64,000 nt of DNA from an uncultured bacterium (GCA_937863415.1 CALMFC010000006.1:101500-165499), one strand, 5' to 3'. Shown: positions 26,512 through 34,679, counted from the first letter of the stretch. The notes: generated from the letters alone by a model not told the origin. Made by a program: numbers and translations.

Positions 26512-27498
26512 TTAGACTTTTGCAGCTTCTTTGTGTGAGAATTTAAAAATTGCATGCCAACAAACATCGGCGATTTTCTTTATATCATCCCCAGTAACGG
26601 GCGGATATTCTACGCCTTGACTATCCGTATACCCATTTGCGTACCTATCGAAATCGTAGTCATTTCCGTGAGCAATATCGTTGCGAAGCGAGTTTAAGGC
26701 ACTAGCGATCTTATCATCAAGTCTATCGGAATCTACGTAGTCAAAAAGTAAATGCAACTTCATTTTGAAGTCAGATTTCTCAACATAGTTTTCTTTTGAG
26801 CGCTCGTCTCGAAGATGTGCAAATAAACCGCTTTTGATCGACCGAATTCCCCCACTCTTTTTAAGCCCAGTAATCTCACCAATAAACTTATCGTACTCAT
26901 CACTTCGTTTTTTATGTGTTTTTGAAACTTCGTTTCGAATCTTTATCTTAGAGGCAATCGAATCGACACATGCGAGAAGATTAAAAATGATAGATTCATA
27001 ATAAACATCTCTGTGAAAGAATTCGATATACGCCGCATAAAGATGCGCGGTATTCCCTAAAACCTTAAAATTGAACACATAATTCAAAAAGTCATTTATA
27101 AAACCAGTATTACCATATATGATGTGATTTGCATTACCTCTGTCTAGGTATTGGGTATCGTTATCGTGTGGCTTCAGTGCGTACCTCTTATCATTTAGGT
27201 AATAGAAAGTTTGAGGTATCTCAACGGGAGCCTGCATATAAGTGGTAAGGAATCTAAGCACTCTCGTACGATAATCGTACACCTCATCAGCTAATATGCC
27301 ATCTTTAAAAGTAAGCCTTATTGTTATATCTAATTTTTTGGGCGGATCGATTTCTATAGTAAGCTCACGGCCCTGAGCGACATATGATTTGGGTGATAGC
27401 TTTTGGTCATAATCAAAGAAATTCGAGAGTATAAACTCAATACAACTGGTCTGCAACTCCCCATGACTACTGTTTGACAGAAAAGATTTCTTTTTCAC
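26512..27498 (-). CDS. HEPN-like protein of 328 residues
   Basis: The C-terminal third contains SLRNDIAHG near residue 280, an R-N-x3-H motif typical of HEPN (often Apea-like) domains, many of which are RNases. The middle region is helical (FFHRDVYYESIIFNLLACVDSIASK), as in such proteins. The first 120 residues are unrecognised. The GTG start overlaps the TGA stop of the type IIG gene by 4 nt (GTGA), so translation is coupled. It lies between a restriction-modification enzyme and a Cas4-like nuclease, a context that suggests a defence effector or accessory subunit. The DNA looks AT-richer than core genes. Confidence 0.7.
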   Translation of the reverse strand: MKKKSFLSNSSHGELQTSCIEFILSNFFDYDQKLSPKSYVAQGRELTIEIDPPKKLDITIRLTFKDGILADEVYDYRTRVLRFLTTYMQAPVEIPQTFYYLNDKRYALKPHDNDTQYLDRGNANHIIYGNTGFINDFLNYVFNFKVLGNTAHLYAAYIEFFHRDVYYESIIFNLLACVDSIASKIKIRNEVSKTHKKRSDEYDKFIGEITGLKKSGGIRSIKSGLFAHLRDERSKENYVEKSDFKMKLHLLFDYVDSDRLDDKIASALNSLRNDIAHGNDYDFDRYANGYTDSQGVEYPPVTGDDIKKIADVCWHAIFKFSHKEAAKV

Positions 27499-30400
27499 AC
27501 TGTATTGTTTTCTACGACAGCGATATCGTCATACGTTAAGCTATAGAGTTTATAAACTAGTTGATCGATTTCGTGGTCGGTTTTTTGAATTTGGGCGTCT
27601 AGCTCCACGCATTCTCCTTTGTATTTTTCAAATAACTGAAACAGTTCATCCTTTTGCTGTAATGACAACTTCACATTGAGATACTTTGTAAAGTCCGTTA
27701 AACTAAGCGTCCACCACCTATTTAGTTTGTTAGACAGATTATCAAGTCCAAATTCTATTTTCAATAGCTGCCTGAATCTTGTGCTCGCATTGGAGAGGTT
27801 TAGAGTCAATGAACCCATACGAGCCACCGATCCGGATAATTGGCTCTGATCTTCTGTTACTGCTATCGGGATCGAACATATTGGATTTACATCAACTTGA
27901 TACTGCTCTCCCTGCATCTTACCCTTCTTAAGCAGCCAGTAGGCCACGAGTTGAGAGTTTAATATAGCAGTCAAATACCGCAAATCTACCCTGTCTGTCT
28001 TAATTATATTATAGGTTCGATTCACATAAGTATCGTAATCTACATACGAAAACGATGGTCTAGCGCATTTGCGAATCGAGAGTATTTTCTCACCCAAGAA
28101 TATCTCTTCATCTCTTGAACGGTGCAATCCATACGGTTTATTTGCAGAAGTAATAATCGGCTGAAACTTATCAAGATGCCTTTGAACATTAGGGTATCCT
28201 CGAATCTTACTAGGGTCTTTAAACTGTGAGGTGGTATAAATTACCCAAGATTCGTTATCCGGGTTAGCTAAGTATCTATTCACTTGCCGTGTCGTATAAA
28301 AGGGCTTTATGATCTCACGCTCTACATCAGTTGGGTTGAGTTGCTCATACTCTTTTTTTGACAAGTTAAAGACGCCGTCACCAACCTTAAACGGCTCCCC
28401 TAATCTTGCCTGTGATTTTTTATTGAGATAGTCTTGACCTATATCTATACCGGAAAATACTTCCCTCTTTTCTAAGTGTAGCTTGCCATAACGCTCAATC
28501 TTGGAAAGTAAAGCCTCATCGCTAGTGTCGGTAAATGTAAAGATCGAATCTTTAAGTCTTGACCTGTCAAAATCGGATTTGAAATAGGCAAACCTTATGT
28601 CTTCTATCTTATTAAGAAAGTCCCTGACGCCGTCTAAGTTGATTGTGTGATCCAGAACCTTAGAATATACAACCTTATATTTAGGCGGTCTACTGGTACG
28701 GCGTAATACTGCCACCATTGTTTGTATGCCCGCTTGGTCAAATACCTTGTAATTACCAAAGTCTATAAACTTATCAAGTCTAGCCTCTGATACAATCTTG
28801 TTTCTAAATTTTGTCGCACCATCATTTGTCGTCCAATTACTCGGGGCAATCAAGCCAACGATACCGACGTCTGGCTTGGTTATATCTAGAGCTAAACCAC
28901 CAAATAAGTACCAAAGATCCATCTTGCCCTGGTAGAGCGGGTTATCGTGCAGGTCAGCAAAAATTTGTTTGCCAGCAGCCTCTTTGACGTAAGGTGGGTT
29001 CATCACTACTACATCAAAACCGCCGTCCTTAAATACATCCGGAAACTTTTCTTCCCAATCTACAAGAAGGCTATTTCCACATTTAATATTCTCATCAAGC
29101 GCGGTAAGTTTCTTACCTTTTTGTGCAGTCTTAAGCCAAAGTGACAGTTTGGTAATCTCAACCGACTCTTTATTCAGGTCCACACCATATATGTTATTAC
29201 GTAGGATATCTCGCACATATGTATCGGTGCTGAATAGCGACATGCCCAAAATATCTCCAACACGCTGGTTCTCGGCTAATAGATAGTCAAATACATAAAC
29301 GAGAAATGCACCGCTACCACAGGCTGGGTCGACTACTTTAACATTCTGCAAGAAATCTTGGTACTTTGTGTACGCTTGTATCTCTCGCTTTTCGTATGTC
29401 TTGTCGAGAATATCACCCTTCAATCCAAACTCTTCTTTGAACTTTTCTTCATGCTCCCGCAAGTAAGTACCGAGCGAGTTATCGACAATATACCGCACAA
29501 TATAATCGGGTGTGTAGAAGATGCCATCTTTTTTGCGACGAGATTGCGACAACATCTCAAGGTCTTGACTCTCATTCACCTTGTTCTTAATCTCTTCAAT
29601 GTCGCTAATAGATTGCTCAAAAATATGCCCAAGTATATTAACGCTTAAATCTTCAGCAAAGTTATACGTACCAAGCCCCACAACTTTGCGTAGTGGTGCG
29701 TCATCAATTTCTAATGCATCGAGCTGGGGATCAACCTTAAATAGTCCACCGTTATATCCATCAGGAATCTCTAATTTCGGACTACCCTTATCGATTGCTT
29801 CGAAGAAGCCTTTAAGAGCATTCCAGAGGCTACCGCCAAAAACTGAGTTGTCGGCACTCGCAATAACTCTGTGCAGTGTATTGTCAGGAAGTAGCCCACG
29901 GTCTTCCGCAAAGGCAGCGAACACGATTCGGTCGATAATCTTCTGAGCTTTCTGAATACCTATATCGACATTACTACGTACCGAGGAATTACGACGATAG
30001 ATATCACGGATGAGTTCAATACGGGCTTCTTTGTATACCTTATAGAATTTCTTCCCGATGTTCTCTTGTTCAACCCGAATGTCACTAAGGAGTTGTTCTG
30101 TCTTTGATTGACCAGACTTTGATACAAAGTGGTCTTTCCGTAAGAGTGTGTACCACGTTTTAAATAGTAGATAATCATCCTCTGGATTGACGAGGTCATC
30201 CAATGTCCACAGTTCATAATCGAGCTGGTTGTCATGGTAAAGGCGGAACTCGTAGAAATTACTAACAATGACAAAAGGACAGTTACGATATTGTGTCTTG
30301 TATTTGAACCCTTGCTGTACAGGACTCATGTTTCCCTCTCGTCGTTGAGGTCGGTCAAGTGGAATAGCTGCACCCTTAAGCTCTACAACTGCGGCAATAT

Positions 30401-30701
30401 TCTCTACACCGTTCGCCTTATCCGTATAACTTAAGACAACATCGGGCAATTGTCCCTTTTCGGTTGTTGCTTTTGGCTCAAGACTAAATGGCGAAGCTGG
30501 CTTTTCTTGATAGCCAAGTATGCGCACAAAGAAGTCCTGATTATAAGCTTGCTCACGAGATGTTTCTTTGTCAGTTCTTAGGCTACCCTTGTGATAGTCG
30601 TTATGCCAAGTTTCAATAATTTCGATAAATTTTTCAATATCGGAGGTTTGGAGTTTTGATGCAACTTCACGAAGTTTGTTTTTTCCGAATAAACTAGCCA
30701 T
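27495..30701 (-). CDS. Type IIG restriction-modification enzyme (Eco57I-like)
   Basis: A single 1068-residue chain carries cleavage and methylation. An N-terminal PD-(D/E)xK-like segment has PDVVLSYTD and IAAVVELKG (about 85-110). The N6-adenine methyltransferase core has motif I ACGSGAFLVYVFDYLL near 460 and catalytic motif IV VVMNPPYVKEAAG near 565. The C-terminal part resembles a TaqI-type specificity domain (SIRKCARPSFSYVDYDTYV). A helical tail ends the protein. It is the first gene of a three-gene operon with a HEPN-like protein and a DUF2779 nuclease. AAGGT precedes the ATG. Confidence 0.92.
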   Translation of the reverse strand: MASLFGKNKLREVASKLQTSDIEKFIEIIETWHNDYHKGSLRTDKETSREQAYNQDFFVRILGYQEKPASPFSLEPKATTEKGQLPDVVLSYTDKANGVENIAAVVELKGAAIPLDRPQRREGNMSPVQQGFKYKTQYRNCPFVIVSNFYEFRLYHDNQLDYELWTLDDLVNPEDDYLLFKTWYTLLRKDHFVSKSGQSKTEQLLSDIRVEQENIGKKFYKVYKEARIELIRDIYRRNSSVRSNVDIGIQKAQKIIDRIVFAAFAEDRGLLPDNTLHRVIASADNSVFGGSLWNALKGFFEAIDKGSPKLEIPDGYNGGLFKVDPQLDALEIDDAPLRKVVGLGTYNFAEDLSVNILGHIFEQSISDIEEIKNKVNESQDLEMLSQSRRKKDGIFYTPDYIVRYIVDNSLGTYLREHEEKFKEEFGLKGDILDKTYEKREIQAYTKYQDFLQNVKVVDPACGSGAFLVYVFDYLLAENQRVGDILGMSLFSTDTYVRDILRNNIYGVDLNKESVEITKLSLWLKTAQKGKKLTALDENIKCGNSLLVDWEEKFPDVFKDGGFDVVVMNPPYVKEAAGKQIFADLHDNPLYQGKMDLWYLFGGLALDITKPDVGIVGLIAPSNWTTNDGATKFRNKIVSEARLDKFIDFGNYKVFDQAGIQTMVAVLRRTSRPPKYKVVYSKVLDHTINLDGVRDFLNKIEDIRFAYFKSDFDRSRLKDSIFTFTDTSDEALLSKIERYGKLHLEKREVFSGIDIGQDYLNKKSQARLGEPFKVGDGVFNLSKKEYEQLNPTDVEREIIKPFYTTRQVNRYLANPDNESWVIYTTSQFKDPSKIRGYPNVQRHLDKFQPIITSANKPYGLHRSRDEEIFLGEKILSIRKCARPSFSYVDYDTYVNRTYNIIKTDRVDLRYLTAILNSQLVAYWLLKKGKMQGEQYQVDVNPICSIPIAVTEDQSQLSGSVARMGSLTLNLSNASTRFRQLLKIEFGLDNLSNKLNRWWTLSLTDFTKYLNVKLSLQQKDELFQLFEKYKGECVELDAQIQKTDHEIDQLVYKLYSLTYDDIAVVENNTV

Positions 30702-30906
30702 ATTAACCTTGCTGAGTAACTTTAGTGGTCATTCTTCCTCACCACATCGTGGTGTCTATCTAATCTTCATTTTACCTTAAAATAGGGGTAAGGTCCATAT
30801 TCTTTGCTATAATAACTCCGTAGGTCAAGGAGATTATTGATTTATCATGAAACGCTAGCATTCATCCGAATTTAAATCGTTTAACTAAACGAAAGGATGT
30901 TTGCAT

Positions 30907-30966
30907 ATGGCTAAAGGTAAAAACCGGCCTAAGCGTCAGGCGAAAAAGCCGAAGCAACATAAATAG
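30907..30966 (+). CDS. 19-residue basic mini-protein
   Basis: ATG preceded by AAAGGA, 20 codons including TAG. The product is MAKGKNRPKRQAKKPKQHK, extremely rich in Lys and Arg. Very short MAK-x-KNRPK-type proteins occur in other bacteria, which supports a real gene, but their role is unknown. An extended -10 TTGCTATAAT lies about 85 nt upstream, and a perfect hairpin begins 7 nt after the stop, so it is a complete single-gene unit. Confidence 0.6.
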   Translation: MAKGKNRPKRQAKKPKQHK

Positions 30967-30972
30967 GAATAA

Positions 30973-31000
30973 AAGAGCCAGCTGACCTACGCTGGCTCTT
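30973..31000. terminator. Bidirectional hairpin terminator
   Basis: AAGAGCCAGC (30973-30982) pairs perfectly with GCTGGCTCTT (30991-31000). It separates the mini-protein gene from the convergent 31013 gene; the - strand side has TTTTATT. Confidence 0.75.
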
Positions 31001-31012
31001 AATTACATAAGC

Positions 31013-31603
31013 CTATAATGGGAATGTGTCGTCGCCTATTATGGCGTCACGTGCTACGGCTGCGAGGGCTAGTGGTATTCCAAAGCCTACGCGCGCGATT
31101 GATGTCACGTTAGGATGTGTGGCAATCTCGAGTTCGTGTGATTCGAACCATTCGTGATATTCTTGCGCATCACTATAACCCTTTTTCCCAAAATCCTGAA
31201 TTAGACTAAAGAACGAAGACATCACCCGATCTGTATCTGAGTTTTCATCGATAGACTCTCTGAACAGTTGTAGTTTTTGATATAGCAAATCAGCAATGTT
31301 GGCCCTACGCTCTGCTGATTGGTCCATCAGTGATTTACGGGCGACGTGATAACCCAGGATGAAGCTATTAAAAAAAGATGTACGGATGATTTTGTTGTCA
31401 ATGCCTGAATTATTGAACTCGACGACGTGCCGCATGTTATCGCGGAAAGCATGGGCCTGACTGACTGTGCGGTTATTATTAAAAGAATATGTATCTAAGA
31501 GTTTTCTAATGTATTCTTGCATGTATCTCTCCCCCTTCTCACGTTCAATCTGCTGAATAACAAATTCGGGTGTTGGGGGGATTAATTCGGGACGTTTTTC
31601 CAT
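31013..31603 (-). CDS. Orphan family member A (196 residues), downstream of RadC-like gene
   Basis: No known family. The layout (helical region, SFFNSFILGYHVARKSL, FSLIQDFGKKG, then ARVGFGIPLALAAVARD near the C terminus) resembles, at low identity, the proteins at 34035 and 37841, which carry FLHG/FYRG, LGFGWEG/LGNLG and FMRPG(M/L)GF at equivalent places. It starts 16 nt after a gene whose C-terminal domain recurs in the partner of the 37841 protein. This suggests a conserved two-gene module. No catalytic motif is visible. Confidence 0.68.
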   Translation of the reverse strand: MEKRPELIPPTPEFVIQQIEREKGERYMQEYIRKLLDTYSFNNNRTVSQAHAFRDNMRHVVEFNNSGIDNKIIRTSFFNSFILGYHVARKSLMDQSAERRANIADLLYQKLQLFRESIDENSDTDRVMSSFFSLIQDFGKKGYSDAQEYHEWFESHELEIATHPNVTSIARVGFGIPLALAAVARDAIIGDDTFPL

Positions 31604-31619
31604 GGCGTTATTGTGTTGA

Positions 31620-32135
31620 TTAGGGCTTATTGGAGTGAAGTAGATAACCTGCTTTTAAGGCGGTGTGACCTAATTCACGGCCTAGTTGTAGGAAATCACC
31701 GTTTTCTAGGGCGATTTCACCATCTGTAATGTTTATATCAAGTGTCGTGAAAGCTTGTTTGGTGTCTATGTCATGTAGGCTAATTTGTCCAGCCGCTATT
31801 TCGTCGAATAGTTCAACTGCCTTTTCGGGCGAATCGATAATTGGCTGTTCACTGTCGATTAGGTAGCGTTTGGATAGTTCGAGGGCGGATAAAATTTCGG
31901 TAATGCGGGCCGGTCCTAGACCAGTTACCTGTTGCAATTGTTCGTAAGACACATTGGCGCCGTATTGTTTGAATAGCGTCAGAGTATTGCGGGCAATTTT
32001 GGTTACGTCGGCTTGTTTGTTTCCACTGCCGATTAAGGCTTGTAATAACTCAAAGTCCGACAAGGCTGCAGGTCCCCTGGCCTGAAGTTTTTCGCGCGGT
32101 CTGTCACGGGTTGGTTTGTCGTGGATGGTGGTCAT
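31620..32135 (-). CDS. RadC N-terminal domain protein lacking the JAMM peptidase motif
   Basis: Residues 1-95 match the UPF0758/RadC N-terminal region: RPREKLQARGPAALSDFELL, ALIGSG and the helix-hairpin-helix VTGLGPARITEILSALELSK. In true RadC a JAB/MPN domain with H-x-H-P-S-G-D follows. Here residues 96-171 start like it (SPEKAVELFDEI) but hold no such motif and end in LGRELGHTALKAGYLL. That last part is clearly homologous to the 131-residue protein at 38510. The gene starts 1 nt after the NYN gene stop and precedes orphan family member A. Confidence 0.82.
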   Translation of the reverse strand: MTTIHDKPTRDRPREKLQARGPAALSDFELLQALIGSGNKQADVTKIARNTLTLFKQYGANVSYEQLQQVTGLGPARITEILSALELSKRYLIDSEQPIIDSPEKAVELFDEIAAGQISLHDIDTKQAFTTLDINITDGEIALENGDFLQLGRELGHTALKAGYLLHSNKP

Positions 32136-32136
32136 G

Positions 32137-32805
32137 TTATTTTCGCCCCCATTTATTGACTTTTTGCGTGATTTTTGCTATATTTATGTGTGAATCACCA
32201 TGTCTTGGCTTGCCTAAGGTTTCGACCGACCGCATACTCCGAGACGTTTGCCGACTCTGCCTAAGGTTTCGACCGACCGCATGAGTCGGCTTTTTGTTGC
32301 GTTTTTCGCCCTTGTGGTATTCAAGCCTACTCTGTAGCAGTTCAAGGCTGGTGATGTATCTGCGATAATTGCTCAATAACTTGGAGTATCGACGATTTGG
32401 AGTGATGATACGCAATAATTTTTTATTTTCATCTAGGTATTCGGCTAGGCAATAAAAATCTCCATCTCCGCTGACGATAACAGCTTTATTGTAGTGCTCA
32501 TATAACTTTGCCGAGGCATATAGTACTAGTTCAGCATCGACATTGCCTTTCATAGTCTTTTTGCCATTTTCAAAGTAAGCCACTGTCGGTTTAAATACCA
32601 GGTTATATCCAGCGTGTTGGAGGTTTACATAAAGCCCTTGGTTGCCAGCAGACTTGCCGATGAATAGATAGACTTGCTGTACATCGTATTTGTTCTTTAG
32701 ATATAAACGAAACTTCTTGTAGTCCAGTTTCCAACCGAGAGATTGGACGCCAAGATTCAGGTTTTGGCTGTCGATGAAGGCGTAGTTAGGTCTATCCTTG
32801 CTCAT
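32137..32805 (-). CDS. NYN-domain (PIN-like) RNase
   Basis: The N-terminal 150 residues are a LabA/DUF88-type NYN domain: YAFIDSQNLNLG with an acidic residue near 11, DAELVLYASAKLYEHYNKAV and the SGDGDF motif near 100-115, with the usual acidic catalytic residues. These proteins cut RNA. The C-terminal 65 residues are basic and low-complexity and include the two copies of a 25-nt DNA repeat read in different frames. It heads a - strand unit with the RadC-like and orphan A genes (1-nt and 16-nt gaps). Confidence 0.87.
   Translation of the reverse strand: MSKDRPNYAFIDSQNLNLGVQSLGWKLDYKKFRLYLKNKYDVQQVYLFIGKSAGNQGLYVNLQHAGYNLVFKPTVAYFENGKKTMKGNVDAELVLYASAKLYEHYNKAVIVSGDGDFYCLAEYLDENKKLLRIITPNRRYSKLLSNYRRYITSLELLQSRLEYHKGEKRNKKPTHAVGRNLRQSRQTSRSMRSVETLGKPRHGDSHINIAKITQKVNKWGRK
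32211..32282. repeat. 25-nt perfect direct repeat inside the NYN gene
   Basis: Copies at 32211-32235 and 32258-32282 are identical and contain TTTCGACCGACCGCAT. The 47-nt offset is not a multiple of three, so the copies are translated in different frames (AVGRNLR versus MRSVETLG). Confidence 0.9.
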
Positions 32806-32858
32806 GCTTATATTTTATCACAAGCTTAGAATTTGCTGATAGTGATTTAACGTATGTA

Positions 32859-32887
32859 TTTACATTACATACTATTTATGCTATAAT
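32859..32887 (+). promoter_or_regulatory. Promoter of the 32896 gene
   Basis: TTTACA at 32859-32864, a 17-nt spacer and TATAAT at 32882-32887 with TGC before it. The segment TATTTATGCTATAATAAGA is identical to that at 33601. The -10 ends 8 nt before the ATG. Confidence 0.75.
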
Positions 32888-32895
32888 AAGAAAAT

Positions 32896-33333
32896 ATGGA
32901 GACGCCAAAAGATATACCAGAGAAGTGTAAGAACTGCCCTGTGCTGAGCGAAGATGCGCGGTTTATTGATGTTGCCGAATCTTTTACTGATCAGTTAATT
33001 CGTATATCTGTTAGCAGTGAACTGGACGAACAAGCGAGTATGTTTATTGATCAGATTCACGAAAATTTTCCGAATCACCCGATTAGTGAAATGACCTCAG
33101 GCGAGCTTGCAAGTGGCTTACGCGAACTGGGCGGAAAAACTATGACAGAAATTGAAAGTGACGTAGAGCGTTTAAGAAAGTCTATGGCTAATCACGCCAT
33201 GGGTTGTAAGGGTCCTTTAACTATGCGAGCAACACCCGATAATCGCAGGCAGTACACGGTTACGATTTGTACTTCGCCCAAGCAGGTTGATTCTAGTGAT
33301 GAGATTGTTGTCGTAAAGCGAACTAAGCTTTAG
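32896..33333 (+). CDS. Orphan Cys-containing protein of 145 residues
   Basis: Unrecognised. The N terminus holds CKNCPVLSED, a CxxC pair, and later single Cys residues (HAMGCKGPL, TICTSPK) could complete a metal site. The central part is helical and acidic. The transcript is probably leaderless because TATAAT ends 8 nt before the ATG and no Shine-Dalgarno fits. It is followed by two small membrane-protein genes with related promoters and leaders. Confidence 0.65.
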   Translation: METPKDIPEKCKNCPVLSEDARFIDVAESFTDQLIRISVSSELDEQASMFIDQIHENFPNHPISEMTSGELASGLRELGGKTMTEIESDVERLRKSMANHAMGCKGPLTMRATPDNRRQYTVTICTSPKQVDSSDEIVVVKRTKL

Positions 33334-33377
33334 CTTTTTACTTTTTATCTTGACTATGCAATAGTACCTGTATCGGT

Positions 33378-33437
33378 GAGTGATCGTCATTCCCGATGTA
33401 GTCTTGAAATGCACCAAACGATTAGATTGGAACGAAA
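33378..33437 (+). promoter_or_regulatory. Leader element copy B, before the 42-residue gene
   Basis: The segment starts with the hairpin GAGTGA-TCG-TCATTC and continues with TCTTGAAATGCAC and GATTGGA before the ATG. The leader at 33629 has the same order and spacing. It may be an RNA element or a leader peptide (GTG start at 33380). Confidence 0.5.
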
Positions 33438-33566
33438 ATGGACAAGAAAAAGGTCGACTACGTTCCTACGAACCCACTAGCTTGGGCCCTAGGAGCCATC
33501 GTTGTCGCTGGCATGGTGACTGTTTCAGTTATCACCAACGCGTTCTTTCGACGCAAAAAGAAGTAA
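33438..33566 (+). CDS. 42-residue single-pass membrane protein
   Basis: The frame encodes MDKKKVDYVPTNPLAWALG, then a hydrophobic helix (AIVVAGMVTVSVI) and a basic end (FFRRKKK). The topology, short basic N terminus, one helix and a Lys/Arg-rich C terminus, is that of a small membrane peptide. The start has no canonical Shine-Dalgarno, but GATTGGA lies 11 nt upstream, as before the next gene. Function unknown. Confidence 0.55.
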   Translation: MDKKKVDYVPTNPLAWALGAIVVAGMVTVSVITNAFFRRKKK

Positions 33567-33586
33567 AGGCGGTTCAGTTTGTCAGA

Positions 33587-33615
33587 TTTACAGTTCGTAG
33601 TATTTATGCTATAAT
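33587..33615 (+). promoter_or_regulatory. Promoter of the 33685 gene
   Basis: TTTACA at 33587-33592, a 17-nt spacer and TATAAT at 33610-33615 with TGC. It shares 19 consecutive bases (33601-33619) with the promoter at 32859-32887. Confidence 0.75.
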
Positions 33616-33628
33616 AAGAGAATCAGTC

Positions 33629-33684
33629 GAGTGATTGTCACTCCTGACGATCTTGAACTGCACTCTACTATTGATTGGAGAATC
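33629..33684 (+). promoter_or_regulatory. Leader element copy A, before the 33685 gene
   Basis: GAGTGA-TTG-TCACTC forms a perfect hairpin; copy B at 33378 keeps it with a G-U pair. TCTTGAACTGCAC and GATTGGAG follow, then the start codon. Confidence 0.5.
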
Positions 33685-33975
33685 GTGAGCGACCTTTTGT
33701 TTAGTCTGATTATGCTTGCAGTTTTTTTGCAAATGGGAATCACAGAAAAAGGCTTTTTGAAGTGGATTATGTATGTAAACGTCGCCACGACCCTCATTTT
33801 CATTCTGAGCGGAGCGAAGCTAGTTCCGATGCTTGCAATTATCTGGATGATAATTCTGGCAATGAGAGCTCTTGAGCTTGTCGGGAAGTATGTTTGGGGT
33901 TTGGTTGAGGAAATTCGAACAATTAAGTTCGAAAACGAAACAACCCTTGACGACGCCATTCAGCGTGACGTTTGA
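33685..33975 (+). CDS. Small membrane protein of 96 residues
   Basis: The GTG at 33685 is chosen because GGAG lies 5 nt upstream and because the preceding 56 nt align with the leader of the 33438 gene; an in-frame GTG at 33631 would add 18 residues. Three hydrophobic helices at about 3-17, 27-43 and 47-66 are followed by a charged tail (FENETTLDDAIQRDV). No family recognised. A strong terminator follows. Confidence 0.6.
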   Translation: MSDLLFSLIMLAVFLQMGITEKGFLKWIMYVNVATTLIFILSGAKLVPMLAIIWMIILAMRALELVGKYVWGLVEEIRTIKFENETTLDDAIQRDV

Positions 33976-34000
33976 ATTATTAGATTGGAGTTTCAAGATT

Positions 34001-34030
34001 GGCCGGGTGTGTCATAACACCCGGCCTTTT
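34001..34030 (+). terminator. Intrinsic terminator after the 33685 gene
   Basis: GGCCGGGTGT (34001-34010) pairs perfectly with ACACCCGGCC (34017-34026), followed by TTTT. It is 5 nt from the end of the convergent 34035 gene. Confidence 0.9.
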
Positions 34031-34034
34031 CTAA

Positions 34035-34679
34035 TTACTGATCGTTTTCACCGCTCCAGCCTTTAAGTTCTGCGTCCCAATCCATGAAGTTCTCACCGCT
34101 GCTTAACAGGGCTAATTCTTGCTCCATGGTTTCTAAATCTTGCTTCGTTGCGGCTTTATTCATAGCATTTAACACAAAACCCATGCCTGGTCGCATGAAA
34201 TGGCTTCTTGCTGAGTCGCCAGTAATTCTATCTTCGGCACTTTCGACTATAGACGTAAGGTCTGGAAATTGATTACACCCTTCCCATCCAAAGCCAAGCA
34301 TAATCTCTGCGAAAGCCTGTTTTCGTGCGTAATCGTCGCTAATGATTCCGACTATATCTCCAGCTTGTTTAACCATATTTTTTATTTCGATTGAAAGTAG
34401 TCGCTTGAATCCGACCTCTGGGTGGAGCGATTCAGATACGTATTTACCGATATTGGTACCGTGCAAGAAGACGTTGGCAGTTAATGCCTCATAGTCTGGT
34501 CCCATAGCTTTGTCATATGGCTCAATACTTTGGCATACAAGCGTTATGTCATTAATATCTATCGAGCGTCGGTACCTTTGTAGTAACTCATTCAAGAATT
34601 TTTGCGGATGTCTAGTCGACAAAGCTGTACGCAGTTTATCCGCGACGCTGGTTGGGTTAACTTCTTTTTCGAATTCCAT
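34035..34679 (-). CDS. Orphan family member B (214 residues)
   Basis: The C-terminal half is clearly homologous to the 37841 protein: HFMRPGMGFVLNAMNKA against LFMRPGLGFSLYALNEA, then ELALLSSGENFMDWDA against EIALLDNGENAINWDA. A central LGFGWEGCNQFPDLTSIVE also matches. The fold looks all-helical with no catalytic motif. The ATG at 34679 is preferred over GTG at 34703, since TTGCCG-17-TACAAT places transcription start next to that ATG. Unlike its relatives, it has no RadC-like partner immediately upstream. Confidence 0.72.
   Translation of the reverse strand: MEFEKEVNPTSVADKLRTALSTRHPQKFLNELLQRYRRSIDINDITLVCQSIEPYDKAMGPDYEALTANVFLHGTNIGKYVSESLHPEVGFKRLLSIEIKNMVKQAGDIVGIISDDYARKQAFAEIMLGFGWEGCNQFPDLTSIVESAEDRITGDSARSHFMRPGMGFVLNAMNKAATKQDLETMEQELALLSSGENFMDWDAELKGWSGENDQ

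Noticed and set aside
33380..33634. An 84-residue protein reading through the leader and the 42-residue gene
   Set aside because: It overlaps a better-supported small membrane-protein frame and the next promoter, and its composition looks random. Only its first 17 codons resemble the second leader.
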